Below are positions 47,530-56,906 of a DNA stretch of 64,000 nt, piece after piece. Origin of the DNA: Vibrio japonicus (GTDB taxonomy: Bacteria; Pseudomonadota; Gammaproteobacteria; Enterobacterales; Vibrionaceae); NCBI RefSeq assembly GCF_024582835.1, contig NZ_CP102096.1:1488001-1552000 (forward strand), in the 5' to 3' direction. Below the pieces are notes generated by a model. The model was given only the letters and a program-made list of their open reading frames with translations. It had not been told where the DNA came from and made no database searches. Position 1 is the first letter of the stretch; every line of letters starts with the position of its first letter. The position numbers and the translations under genes were made by a program.

Positions 47530-47991
47530 CTAAATCCAACGCCTAACTCGCTGTTTATATTGACGGTACTCCTCACCAAACAGCTTTTCCAATGCGCGCT
47601 CTTCTGGTTTGATCTGAAACCGAGTCATATAAGGAATGAATGTAAACGCAAGTGCAATCGCGAGCACGTTTTGGTGCCAATAGGCATACCCAACAAGCAG
47701 CAAAAATAGCGCCAGATACATAGGATTACGTGTATAGGCGAATATTCCCGTCTGCACCACTGTCGATGCATCTTCTACTTTGACCGGATGAATAGTGGTA
47801 TTCGCACGGTGAAACTGGAATACCCCTGCCACACCAATCACACCGGATAAAATAAAGCACGCCGCGAATACCAAAGCATTGAGTGGAAGAGGCAATGTCA
47901 GCGCGGTAAATTCGTGAGAAACGCGATTAATGATCACGATTAAAATAATAAACACGACTACGGGTGGAATTTTGCGTTCTAATTTTTCCAT
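47530..47991 (-). CDS. ICMT/PEMT-like membrane methyltransferase family protein
   Basis: 153 residues from the ATG at 47991. Four hydrophobic segments and the family ending: YTRNPMYLALFLLLVGY (about 86-102) and EERALEKLFGEEYRQYKQRVRRW. These are the SAM-binding features of isoprenylcysteine/phospholipid methyltransferase-like proteins. Substrate unknown; bacteria lack prenylated CaaX proteins, so lipid or small-molecule methylation is likelier. The upstream in-frame TTG is less likely. Confidence 0.82.
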   Translation of the reverse strand: MEKLERKIPPVVVFIILIVIINRVSHEFTALTLPLPLNALVFAACFILSGVIGVAGVFQFHRANTTIHPVKVEDASTVVQTGIFAYTRNPMYLALFLLLVGYAYWHQNVLAIALAFTFIPYMTRFQIKPEERALEKLFGEEYRQYKQRVRRWI

Positions 47992-48024
47992 AAGGCCAAC
48001 ACCCAAATACGGATAGTTAAAAAA

Positions 48025-48049
48025 TAGCCCAGCATGAAATACTGGGCTA
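48025..48049 (-). terminator. Terminator of ydiJ
   Basis: TAGCCCAG (48025-48032) and CTGGGCTA (48042-48049) form an 8-bp stem; on the minus strand TTTTTT follows directly. Confidence 0.88.
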
Positions 48050-48057
48050 CTCGCGGA

Positions 48058-51000
48058 TCAGATGAACTGTAATAACGCCTGAACGGGATGTTGGACATTA
48101 ACCCCTTCAAAGCGCTTCACTTGGCTTCGACAAGAATAGCCCGTGATTAAGCAGCGCTCTTTTGGCAAAGTGTCCAAATTAGGCTTCCAGCTTAATCCGT
48201 AAATGTCTTTGGACATCTGCAACTTATCAACTTCATGGCCAAAAGTACCCGCCATGCCACAACAGCCCACTGGAACTGTGTTTAATTGGCCGCCAAAATG
48301 AGCAAAGATTTCTCCCCACTCTTTTTCTGCATTCGGCATTTTGGTCTTTTCTGTGCAGTGAGCAAGCAAATACCAAGGCTCTTGGGCCGTTTGGGATGAA
48401 ACGTCAAATTCGCTTAAACGTGGAAGTAACCACTCGTGCGAAGTCAGTACTTGGAAGTCACCGCGTTTTTCGCCGAGCACTTCCTGATACTCATCTCGGT
48501 AACACAGAACCAACGCAGGATCGACACCGACTAACGGAATACCCAGATCCGCCACTTTTTGTAGGAATGCCGCTGTTGAGCTGGCATTTTTAGCAAATTG
48601 CTTGAGGAAGCCCTTAATATGCTGCGCTTTGCCGTTTGGCTTAAACGGGAGCAGAACTGGCGTTTTACCAAGTTTTACCGCGAGTTTCGCGAAGTCTTCT
48701 ACCACACTGGCATCGTAATAACTGGTGAACGGGTCTTGAACAATAACAAGGTGGTTCTGTTTTTCCTGCTCAGACAACGATGCCAAATGAGTAAGATCGA
48801 ACGCCTTAAAGGATTTCATTCTCTCTTCAAGTGTTGGTACGGACAGTAAAGGCGCATCAACATAACCGATCGACGACGCGGTTATTTTCTGTACCCACTT
48901 CTGTTTGATTGCACTGTTAACCAACTTAGGCGCTTTCGCCATTACTGGCAGCATCGTCTCAATGTTGGCAACTAAGTAATCTTTCGCTGGTCGCTGATAA
49001 CGTGAGTAGTAAATGTTTAAGAAACGCGAACGAAAGCTTGGTACATCGACTTTGATCGGGCACTGGCTGGCACATGCTTTACAGGCTAAGCATCCGTTCA
49101 TCGCTTCATACACTTCGTGAGAGAAGTCGTACTCATGACGCTTGTTAAACGAGTTTCTTACGCGGTCAATCATAGTTTTGACAGGCGTATTGTTTTCTAG
49201 CGTTTTTTGTTCCAAATCGAGAATATCAACGCCTTGCTCGGTTAACTGTCTCAACCATTCACGAACCAAACCTGCGCGGCCTTTGGGCGAGTGGCGGCGG
49301 TCCGCTGTCACCTTCATAGAAGGACACATTGGAGACGAGGTATCGTAGTTAAAACACAAACCGTTCCCGTTACACTCCATCGCTTGTTTAAAGCTGTCAC
49401 GGACTTGTACGTCGATTTGGCGGTCAAAATAGCCACGCTTGGTATCGGTTACTTTAACTAACTCTGCATCACTCTCTAGCGGTGTACAGATCTTACCCGG
49501 GTTCATTTTATTGTGCGGATCGAACGCCGCTTTAACTCGTCTTAATTCAGTGAAGAGTTCATCACCAAAAAACTCTGGCCCATATTCAGAACGATACCCT
49601 TTGCCGTGCTCACCCCACATTAAGCCGCCATACTTGGCAACTAACTTAACCACTTCATCCGATATTTCATGCATCAGAGCTTCTTGCTTAGGATCGCACA
49701 GGTCTAACGCGGGGCGCACATGCAACACACCAGCGTCAACGTGACCAAACATACCGTAGCTAAGCTGTTTCGCATCCAGTAGCTCTCTAAATTCGACGAT
49801 AAAGTCCGCTAAGTTTTCTGGCGGTACGCAAGTATCTTCCGCAAAGGCGACCGGTTTTGCGCGGCCTTTTGCAGCGCCGAGCAGCCCAACCGCTTTTTTG
49901 CGCATGTTGTAAATACGGCCGATGCTAGCAAGATCATCACACACCTGATAACCAATGATGCCTGCTTCTCCTTGCTCTAGCATCTTATCCAAGCGAGCGG
50001 TCAATTCTGCAACTTGCAGGGTGACTTCCTCTTCGTTCTGGCCTGCGTATTCGACCATATTAATGCCCTGCATGTCTTTGCCCGGAACATCAGCAAGTAG
50101 GTCACTTACGGTATGCCACACGATGTCTTCTTTCGCTAGGTTAAGCACTTTTGAATCTACGGTTTCAACCGACAGTGCTTTAGCCTCTACCATCAATGGC
50201 GCATTTCGCAATGCCGAATCAAAGCTGTCGTACTTAACGTTAACCAAAGTACGCGCTTTAGGAATTGGCGTAAGGTTTAGCTTCGCTTCAGTGATAAATG
50301 CCAATGAGCCTTCCGCACCACACAAAACACGAGTTAAATTGAACTCATCGCTACTTTCATCCAGCGCATTTTTTAGATCGTAACCGGTAAGAAATCGATT
50401 TAGAGGAGGGAATTTCGCCTTGATATGTTCTCTTTTGTCACGGCAAACCTGCTCTGTCACTTTAAGAGCGGTCGCAGCGTATTGACCGTCATCCGGACGA
50501 CCTTTTGAGAGATCAGATTCAAGCACAGAACCATCAGCAAAAACCGCCTGCAATGACAATACGTGATCGGACGTTTTACCGTATTTCAGTGAGCCCTGAC
50601 CAGACGCATCGGTATTGACCATACCACCGATTGTGGCGCGATTGCTGGTAGAAAGATCGGGAGAAAAGAAGTAACCATAAGGTCGCACTGCATCGTTCAG
50701 TTGGTCTTTCACCACCCCTGTTTGTACACGTACCCAACCCTCGTCTTCGTTGATTTCCAGCACTTTATTCATGTGACGTGATAAATCAACCACAATCCCT
50801 TTTGTCAAAGATTGTCCGTTAGTGCCTGTACCACCGCCACGTGGAGAAAAAGTGATTCTTTCATAGTCAGGCTTAACGCTTAATTTACCGATAAGTGCTA
50901 CATCTTGTGTTGATTTGGGATGCACAACGGCTTGAGGTAGTTGCTGATAGACGCTGTTATCCGTTGCAACCGCTAATCGGCTTGAATATTGGCTTTCAAT

Positions 51001-51090
51001 ATCTCCGGAAAAGCCTGATTTTTTAAGTTCTTCCAGAAAAATGAGGACGACGGGATCCACGTCAGATTGAGAGTGTAATCTTGGTAACAT
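48058..51090 (-). CDS. ydiJ: YdiJ-type FAD / iron-sulfur 2-hydroxyacid dehydrogenase
   Basis: 1010 residues, the size of E. coli YdiJ. N-terminal FAD-binding PCMH domain with SPRGGGTGTNGQSL (about 80-93), FAD-linked oxidase C-terminal domain (with FGHVDAGVLHVRP), then ferredoxin-like CLACKACASQCPIKVD (about 675-690), and a CCG-type C-terminal domain (VGCCGMAGTFGHE). E. coli YdiJ has been assigned as a D-2-hydroxyglutarate dehydrogenase feeding the quinone pool; D-lactate is an older guess. Single gene, divergent from the DUF3334 gene. Confidence 0.92.
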   Translation of the reverse strand: MLPRLHSQSDVDPVVLIFLEELKKSGFSGDIESQYSSRLAVATDNSVYQQLPQAVVHPKSTQDVALIGKLSVKPDYERITFSPRGGGTGTNGQSLTKGIVVDLSRHMNKVLEINEDEGWVRVQTGVVKDQLNDAVRPYGYFFSPDLSTSNRATIGGMVNTDASGQGSLKYGKTSDHVLSLQAVFADGSVLESDLSKGRPDDGQYAATALKVTEQVCRDKREHIKAKFPPLNRFLTGYDLKNALDESSDEFNLTRVLCGAEGSLAFITEAKLNLTPIPKARTLVNVKYDSFDSALRNAPLMVEAKALSVETVDSKVLNLAKEDIVWHTVSDLLADVPGKDMQGINMVEYAGQNEEEVTLQVAELTARLDKMLEQGEAGIIGYQVCDDLASIGRIYNMRKKAVGLLGAAKGRAKPVAFAEDTCVPPENLADFIVEFRELLDAKQLSYGMFGHVDAGVLHVRPALDLCDPKQEALMHEISDEVVKLVAKYGGLMWGEHGKGYRSEYGPEFFGDELFTELRRVKAAFDPHNKMNPGKICTPLESDAELVKVTDTKRGYFDRQIDVQVRDSFKQAMECNGNGLCFNYDTSSPMCPSMKVTADRRHSPKGRAGLVREWLRQLTEQGVDILDLEQKTLENNTPVKTMIDRVRNSFNKRHEYDFSHEVYEAMNGCLACKACASQCPIKVDVPSFRSRFLNIYYSRYQRPAKDYLVANIETMLPVMAKAPKLVNSAIKQKWVQKITASSIGYVDAPLLSVPTLEERMKSFKAFDLTHLASLSEQEKQNHLVIVQDPFTSYYDASVVEDFAKLAVKLGKTPVLLPFKPNGKAQHIKGFLKQFAKNASSTAAFLQKVADLGIPLVGVDPALVLCYRDEYQEVLGEKRGDFQVLTSHEWLLPRLSEFDVSSQTAQEPWYLLAHCTEKTKMPNAEKEWGEIFAHFGGQLNTVPVGCCGMAGTFGHEVDKLQMSKDIYGLSWKPNLDTLPKERCLITGYSCRSQVKRFEGVNVQHPVQALLQFI

Positions 51091-51292
51091 TTGCTTCCTG
51101 CCCCTACTGCGCTGATCCAGTCAGCATTGGGTTCTGTGTGATATGGTTTTAATTTTTGAATTATGTCACTTTACAACATTTAAAAGGGTGATCAAAACAG
51201 AAATGCAGTGTCAAATTAGCACTTCGCGCAATTCTTTCTCACTCTTTAAAATCATGGACTTGATTTAAAGTGCCTTTACGAGCAAATCACCG

Positions 51293-51973
51293 ATGAAAAA
51301 AACAAAAATTATTACAACAGAAGATATATTGCTAACACTTTGCCAATCTGTTTCAGGCGTTTTAACCTCTGCTACTGGCTCTCAAGTCAACTACTCTCCA
51401 ATGGTTCAGAAAATCACCAAAACTAGCCTCAAGCCTGATTTCGGCTGCTTTGTGTTGTTCGATGGTGGATTCTCTGGCCTAGTCGTGATCAATTTTACGG
51501 CGAAAGCGGCATTAGAACTTTACTCCAACTACATGCGTAACATGGGAATACCTGAAGAAGAGCTCGCAATCCTTCATACATCTGATGAGGTGGGCGACGT
51601 TTTGGGTGAGTTGATGAACCAACTGGTTGGAGACTTTACCAATCAAGTGCGCAAAACACTGCACACTCACATTACCCAGAACCAACCGAAGATGCTGGCT
51701 CTAAACAAACAAGTGATTCTATCGGTTGATACGAACTTAGATCGTCCTCAAGCTCGCCGTGTCACCTTCTCCACGGCAAACGGCAACATTTTTTACTTAG
51801 AGCTTGCGATGGATAAAACAGAATTTATCCAACTCGAAGAATTTGAAACCCCAGAAGATGAATGCCCTGATTCGATCTTGGAACAAGCACGCCAACAGAT
51901 GCAGACTAAAACAACACCAGCCGCCAATTCAGATATTGACCCAAATACGCTTTTGGATGAACTCGGCATTTAA
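51293..51973 (+). CDS. DUF3334 (CheX/CheC-like) protein
   Basis: 226 residues. The central part (FDGGFSGLVVINFTAKAALEL, then DEVGDVLGELMNQLVGDFTNQVRK, about 97-122) has the ExxN-like helix arrangement of CheC/CheX phosphatases: Glu...Asn in GELMNQLVGD. The C-terminal 40 residues look disordered and end LLDELGI. A role in chemotaxis-type signalling is possible but unproven. Monocistronic. Confidence 0.8.
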   Translation: MKKTKIITTEDILLTLCQSVSGVLTSATGSQVNYSPMVQKITKTSLKPDFGCFVLFDGGFSGLVVINFTAKAALELYSNYMRNMGIPEEELAILHTSDEVGDVLGELMNQLVGDFTNQVRKTLHTHITQNQPKMLALNKQVILSVDTNLDRPQARRVTFSTANGNIFYLELAMDKTEFIQLEEFETPEDECPDSILEQARQQMQTKTTPAANSDIDPNTLLDELGI

Positions 51974-51985
51974 CAACACCCGCTC

Positions 51986-52013
51986 GCGCTGCACCTCACA
52001 TGCAGCGCTTTTT
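51986..52013 (+). terminator. Terminator of the DUF3334 gene
   Basis: GCGCTGCA (51986-51993) pairs with TGCAGCGC (52001-52008) and is followed by TTTTT. Confidence 0.9.
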
Positions 52014-52134
52014 CTAACCGAAATTTGCCGATTAAATCAAATTTGGCTAACGCTTTTTCCACTCTTGTTTCCGTTTTTGTCCAGAACACGTTAAAATGGC
52101 CGACTTTCCAAAATAAGTTACTGTTGTTGTGTCG

Positions 52135-52818
52135 ATGGATAAACAAAAAGCCCTTAAAAAAATTGCGAAATGCCTAGAGCTTGGTAATTCAGCTAACGTT
52201 AATGAAGCTGCCAACGCGATTAAAATGGCGCACCGTTTGATGATGAAATATGGTCTAGATAAAGATGATATTGAATTTATCAAGATGGGAAAAACTCAAT
52301 CGACACACCTACTCCCTGCAAATGTTGGCTCACATTTACTTCGCATTATTCGTGGGATCAATACCAAATTTGGTGTCGAAGCCGTTCTCCTTAACCACAA
52401 AGGACTGAAACGCGTTGAGTTTATTGGTGAAGCAGACCGCGCCATTTTTGCCGCGTTTGCCTTCGACATCATCTACCGCGAAATGAATGAACAGACTGGT
52501 AAGTTTCGTAACAGCTTTGCTGGGTCAGGAACCCCGTCTGGTGAAGTCACTCGCCGCGTGAACTCTTTTCTCTCTGGCTGGGTAGAAGGCGCACTAGAAA
52601 AGTTGCCAATTATCAGCCCAGATGAAGAATCTGCTAAAAAAATTGACGATTACATCGACAAAGAATTTAAAAATATCGATAGAGAAACGTTTAAACAACA
52701 ACTTAGAGAAGCGATGAAAAACCTGACTGCTGATTACGAAGTCGGGTTGAAAAAAGGCAGAACGGTTTCGGTCAATCGTCCGATTGATGGTGCTCAAGCG
52801 CCTAAGATGTTGCGCTAA
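52135..52818 (+). CDS. DUF2786 domain protein
   Basis: About 227 residues; GTG 52129 in the same frame is an alternative start. The N-terminal DUF2786 segment reads DKQKALKKIAKCLELGNSAN followed by ANEAAIKMAHRLM-like residues (here EAANAIKMAHRLMMKYGLD, about 26-44). The rest is helical and basic. No function is known for the family; phage and bacterial members suggest nucleic-acid-related roles, but that is weak. Single gene. Confidence 0.82.
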   Translation: MDKQKALKKIAKCLELGNSANVNEAANAIKMAHRLMMKYGLDKDDIEFIKMGKTQSTHLLPANVGSHLLRIIRGINTKFGVEAVLLNHKGLKRVEFIGEADRAIFAAFAFDIIYREMNEQTGKFRNSFAGSGTPSGEVTRRVNSFLSGWVEGALEKLPIISPDEESAKKIDDYIDKEFKNIDRETFKQQLREAMKNLTADYEVGLKKGRTVSVNRPIDGAQAPKMLR

Positions 52819-52956
52819 TATTCGTTAAGGTTTCGTTAAGGTTCAGTCAATTAGAATAGTTTCTGTTGACTTGTCTCGCTTTTTCGGGATGATTCCTTTC
52901 CCAGAACTTCTAACAAACGATTCTGAAAACAATTCAGAAAATACGGAGATGTACTT

Positions 52957-53625
52957 GTGAAAAAAATAACGCTTGCCCTAGCAGTGGCTATCGCGCTTAC
53001 TGGTTGTCAGGCTACTCAACGTCAGAACGCTACAACAGGTGAAATGGAAACTAACTCTGCAACAACAGGTGCGCTTATTGGTGCTATTGCTGGTGCAGCA
53101 GCTGGTCTAGCAACTGGTGATGACGCGAAAGAACGTCGTCAGCGCGCGCTAATCGGCGCAGCAGGCGGTGCAGCAGTGGGTGGCGGCGTAGGCTACTACT
53201 TTGACCAACAAGAAGCAGCGCTACGTAAAGAGCTTCTAAACTCTGGTGTACAGGTTGAGCGTGTAGGTGAAAACCAGCTTCTTCTACGTTTGGAAAACGG
53301 CATTGGCTTTACATCTAGCTCATACCAACTAGACGCAAGCATCCACAACACGCTTCGCGGTGTTGCTCGTATTCTTGTTGAGTACCCAGACACGAGCCTT
53401 GTGATTGATGGTCACACGGACAGTACTGGCGGCGACAATCTAAACCAAGTACTTTCTGAGCGTCGTGCTGAATCAGTGCGTTCTTACCTGATTTCTCAAG
53501 GTGTCGCTTCAGGCCGTGCAATTGCACGCGGTAACGGTGAACGTTACCCACTATGTACAAATGACACAACCGCTGGTCGCGCATGTAACCGTCGCGTTGA
53601 AATTCAGATCCTACCTCTTAAATAA
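52957..53625 (+). CDS. OmpA-family lipoprotein (YiaD-like)
   Basis: 222 residues. Lipoprotein signal with lipobox LTGC (Cys17), a Gly/Ala-rich glycine-zipper segment (about 36-80: GALIGAIAGAAAGLATG and GAAGGAAVGGGVGYYF), and an OmpA peptidoglycan-binding domain (about 105-220) with DGHTDSTGGDNLNQVLSERRAESV. It likely tethers the outer membrane to peptidoglycan. Followed by a UUCG-loop terminator. Confidence 0.93.
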   Translation: MKKITLALAVAIALTGCQATQRQNATTGEMETNSATTGALIGAIAGAAAGLATGDDAKERRQRALIGAAGGAAVGGGVGYYFDQQEAALRKELLNSGVQVERVGENQLLLRLENGIGFTSSSYQLDASIHNTLRGVARILVEYPDTSLVIDGHTDSTGGDNLNQVLSERRAESVRSYLISQGVASGRAIARGNGERYPLCTNDTTAGRACNRRVEIQILPLK

Positions 53626-53652
53626 CCTTTTCGAGCGGAACAATTGTGATGT

Positions 53653-53680
53653 AAATGGCTTCTTCGGAAGCCATTTTTTA
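53653..53680 (+). terminator. Terminator with UUCG tetraloop
   Basis: AAATGGCTTC (53653-53662), loop TTCG, GAAGCCATTT (53667-53676), then TTTA. Confidence 0.93.
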
Positions 53681-53739
53681 TTTGCGGAAGAATTGCATTA
53701 CACTACACGTTCCTAGATACACACCTCTAAGGGTTTGGC

Positions 53740-54762
53740 TTGAAACTGTTCGCATTTGTCTTTCTTCTCATTTCTCCCCTATACTTCGCTGGCTCTGTTG
53801 AAGACTTAACCGCCAAAGCGCAATCCCAAGACACCCTAGCCCAATATCAGCTAGGTCAACGTTATCTTCATGGTGAAGGGGTTGACGTATCAGTTAATGA
53901 GGCAATCTATTGGCTGGAACAAGCCGCAATTTCCGGTAATCCAGAAGCGGCATTTTCTCTTGCTAACATCTATCTAGAACATCCTGCTAACAGTGAACAA
54001 ACTGACCGCGCACTTTACTGGCTCACCACACTTTCCGTTTCGGGCGATACTGAGGCACAGGTCAAAATCGGCCATGTTTATGAAAGACTAAACCGACTCG
54101 ATTTAGCCAAAATTTGGTATCAAGTAGCCGCGAAAAAGAGTGAGAAGGCTCAAAATGGGTATGAGCGCATTTTACAGAAACAATTTAATGCCCAGCGCGC
54201 TAAGCAAATCTCATCCATTGATCACTTAGAAGAGACGGTGGAACACTCCAGCCCAGAAACAAAACGCCTACCTGAAACAGCATCAAAGCTCGGTGACAAT
54301 AATGATGATGAGTTTCTTTATGTCTCCCTTCTGCTGACATGTTTGCTTGTTTCCGGATCTGTCTGGCACAAAAAGAAAATCAAGAAGTTAAACCAGCAAT
54401 CAAACGCTTTGGACTCTCACGCGCATAAGGAGAGTCTGTCTCTGAAACATCAAGTGCAAGACCAAGAAAAAACGATCCAGCAGCAGAAGCGCCAACTCGA
54501 AACGTTGTATCGCCAATTCAAAAAATTGCAAGCCAGTAAAGGGGCGCCCTCCAGACCGCAATCCTCTCCACAAGAACACAATATTGCGCTGGCCTGTGCC
54601 TTATTTGGATTTGATCCATCAAACGTGCCCGACAGTAAGGAGATCAAAGTAAGGTACAAGCAATTGTGCAAGATCTACCACCCTGATCGACAAGGAACGC
54701 AAGAGGAAATGAAGCGTTTAAACACTGCACTGAAAGTCATACTTAGCAATGTTAATAAATAG
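53740..54762 (+). CDS. Sel1-repeat / transmembrane / J-domain protein
   Basis: 340 residues from a TTG (TAAGGG upstream). Signal peptide (1-18); Sel1-like repeats (about 22-150, e.g. AQYQLGQRYLHGEGVDVSVNEAIYWLEQAA); a transmembrane helix (193-209); a Lys-rich start and long coiled coil (211-266); and a C-terminal J domain (about 282-338) with the HPD motif at 314-316. The order implies periplasmic repeats joined across the inner membrane to a cytoplasmic DnaJ module that could recruit DnaK. Partners unknown. Confidence 0.85.
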   Translation: MKLFAFVFLLISPLYFAGSVEDLTAKAQSQDTLAQYQLGQRYLHGEGVDVSVNEAIYWLEQAAISGNPEAAFSLANIYLEHPANSEQTDRALYWLTTLSVSGDTEAQVKIGHVYERLNRLDLAKIWYQVAAKKSEKAQNGYERILQKQFNAQRAKQISSIDHLEETVEHSSPETKRLPETASKLGDNNDDEFLYVSLLLTCLLVSGSVWHKKKIKKLNQQSNALDSHAHKESLSLKHQVQDQEKTIQQQKRQLETLYRQFKKLQASKGAPSRPQSSPQEHNIALACALFGFDPSNVPDSKEIKVRYKQLCKIYHPDRQGTQEEMKRLNTALKVILSNVNK

Positions 54763-54933
54763 TTACAAACGATATCGCTTTTGGCTGAATTTTTTCGACA
54801 CACTCGGAAAATTCTAAGCTGCGCAATCGATCCCTCTCCCATAAACAATAACAAATAGTTAACCTGAATAGGTTCTCCATGTCATAATTTTCCTCGAAAT
54901 TATCACCTAAGTGTTTAAGGTGGGGAGAAAAGC

Positions 54934-55116
54934 ATGTTTACTATCGAAGGTATCTGTGACTGGTGTAAAAAGCCAAGCTTGTTAACAAAACACGAATACA
55001 TTGACGGAAAATGTCACCACTCATGTGCAGAGTGCAATGACTTAGCCGCATTGGATGTGCGTCAATTCAATGTCGCTGAACGCCAACAGCGTGAGCGACA
55101 GCAAGTACTGCGTTAA
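54934..55116 (+). CDS. Small zinc-finger-like protein
   Basis: 60 residues with Cys8/Cys11 (CDWC) and Cys31/Cys34 (CAEC) plus Cys27 and His28-29: a single predicted zinc site, followed by an Arg/Gln-rich helix (NVAERQQRERQQVLR). Function unknown; the pattern suits nucleic-acid or protein binding. Own terminator follows. Confidence 0.7.
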   Translation: MFTIEGICDWCKKPSLLTKHEYIDGKCHHSCAECNDLAALDVRQFNVAERQQRERQQVLR

Positions 55117-55143
55117 ATCACACATAGTCTCCAGAATGAAGTG

Positions 55144-55165
55144 GGCCACCAAGAGGTGGCCTTTT
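55144..55165 (+). terminator. Terminator after the small zinc-finger gene
   Basis: GGCCACC (55144-55150) and GGTGGCC (55155-55161) with a 4-base loop, then TTTTG. Confidence 0.85.
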
Positions 55166-55214
55166 GATTTTCTAGCCTAAAATTTCTTACGAGCACCCAA
55201 AATAACTGGGGAGA

Positions 55215-55871
55215 TTATTTTGGTAAAACGGCATCAGGTTGTGCTTCTGGCGCTGCTTGAGAAAATGCCGCAATCTCTCTAAGTGACGCGGTCACTTTTC
55301 TGATAACAGGAAAAGGAGACAAATCCACATTAAAGCGTTCTGCGTTGTAAACCTGCGGGACGAGGCAGACATCAACCAAGGTAATGTTATCCCCTACGCA
55401 GTACTTCCCACTTGTCCGTTCAAGCTTTTTCTCTAAGCTTTGAAAGCCCACTTCAATCCAATGTTGATACCACTGGTTTTTCATTTCGTCAGAAAAGCTT
55501 CCATGACTCGACAGAAACTGCAGAACGCGCAAATTATTGAGAGGGTGAATATCAACCGCAATATCCTGTGCCAAGGCTTTCACCAAATAGCGTGTTTCAC
55601 GCTCCTTTGGAACCATCAGCACGTCAGGGTACTGCTCATCCAGATAATCGATAATCGCAAGCGACTGATTAAGACGAATATCCCCATCCACCAGCACAGG
55701 CACCAGTTCACTCGGATTAAGCTGTTTAAAAGCATCAGAGTGTTGCTCGCCACCGTCTTTGATCAAATGGATTGATTTCTGTTGGTATTCTATCCCTTTC
55801 AAATTCAGCGCAATTCTCACTCGATACGCTGCAGACGAACGCCAATACCCATAGAGCGTGATATCTGACAT
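55215..55871 (-). CDS. maiA: Maleylacetoacetate isomerase
   Basis: 218-residue GST-fold (zeta class) enzyme. N-terminal GYWRSSAAYRVRIALNLKG (about 8-26) includes the catalytic SSxxxR motif; NPSELVPVLVDGD follows. It isomerises maleylacetoacetate to fumarylacetoacetate with glutathione. Last gene of the homogentisate operon; its ATG overlaps the fahA stop (TGATG). Confidence 0.95.
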   Translation of the reverse strand: MSDITLYGYWRSSAAYRVRIALNLKGIEYQQKSIHLIKDGGEQHSDAFKQLNPSELVPVLVDGDIRLNQSLAIIDYLDEQYPDVLMVPKERETRYLVKALAQDIAVDIHPLNNLRVLQFLSSHGSFSDEMKNQWYQHWIEVGFQSLEKKLERTSGKYCVGDNITLVDVCLVPQVYNAERFNVDLSPFPVIRKVTASLREIAAFSQAAPEAQPDAVLPK

Positions 55872-56881
55872 CAGTATTTCACCACTTGCTGATCGATCGC
55901 GCCAAATATCGAATTACCTGCTTCATCCTGCATATCGATTTTAATTCTGTCGCCAAACTTCATGAAGCTTGTTGAAGGTTTGCCATCGCGAATCGTCTCT
56001 ATCATTCGCACTTCAGCAATACATGAGTAGCCTACCCCACCTTCAGAAATGGCAGTACCAAAGTCTGTACCCTGTTTATTGGAAACCGTACCTGAACCGA
56101 TAATTGCTCCTGCCGATAACGGACGTGTCTTCGCTGCATGCGCCACCAGCTCAGGAAACTCAAACGTCATATCAACACCCGCATTTGGGCAGCCAAATGG
56201 CGCGCCGTTGTAATAAGAGAGCAAAGGTAAATTCACCTTACTGCCATCCCACGCATCGCCCAATTCATCTGGCGTAACCGCAACGGGAGAGAACACCGAT
56301 GACGGTTTCGATTGGAAAAAGCCAAAGCCTTTCGCCAGTTCATTAGGGATTAATCCGCGCAGCGACACATCGTTAACCAACATGATCAGTTTGATCTTTG
56401 ACGCCGCCTCTTGAGGTGACGCGCCCATAGGAACATCGTCCGTTATGACGGCAACTTCACCTTCAAAATCGATGCCCCAATCTTCGCTGCCGACCGGGAT
56501 GTCGTCACATGGGCCAATAAATGCGTCTGAACCGCCTTGGTACATGAGCGGATCTGTCCAAAAACTTGGCGGCATTTCGGCTCCACGCGCTTTACGAACC
56601 AACTCTACGTGGTTAACGTATGCGCTGCCATCCGCCCATTGATAAGCACGTGGTAATGGCGACTCACAAAGCGCTTGGTCAAAGTCCATTTCATTAACCA
56701 ACTCACCTTCATTTAACGCGACATACACTTCGTTAAGCTGAGGCTCTACGCGTTGCCAGTGATCGAGCGCTTGTTGCAAGTTTTCCGCGATTTCTGGTAC
56801 CGCAACACATTTGGTCAACGCTTTATTCACCACCACTAGGAGTCCATCGCGGGTACTGTTTTTCAGGGTCGCTAACTTCAT
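55871..56881 (-). CDS. fahA: Fumarylacetoacetate hydrolase family protein
   Basis: 336 residues of the FAH fold. Metal-binding segment DWGIDFEGEVAVITDDV (about 132-148) and a C-terminal GSGTVSNKQGTDFG. In this operon it should cleave fumarylacetoacetate to fumarate and acetoacetate. Sequence alone would allow other FAH-family reactions; the position between hmgA and maiA decides it. Confidence 0.92.
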   Translation of the reverse strand: MKLATLKNSTRDGLLVVVNKALTKCVAVPEIAENLQQALDHWQRVEPQLNEVYVALNEGELVNEMDFDQALCESPLPRAYQWADGSAYVNHVELVRKARGAEMPPSFWTDPLMYQGGSDAFIGPCDDIPVGSEDWGIDFEGEVAVITDDVPMGASPQEAASKIKLIMLVNDVSLRGLIPNELAKGFGFFQSKPSSVFSPVAVTPDELGDAWDGSKVNLPLLSYYNGAPFGCPNAGVDMTFEFPELVAHAAKTRPLSAGAIIGSGTVSNKQGTDFGTAISEGGVGYSCIAEVRMIETIRDGKPSTSFMKFGDRIKIDMQDEAGNSIFGAIDQQVVKY

Positions 56882-56906
56882 TTTTTAATTCCCTTAATAC
56901 TAAGCT

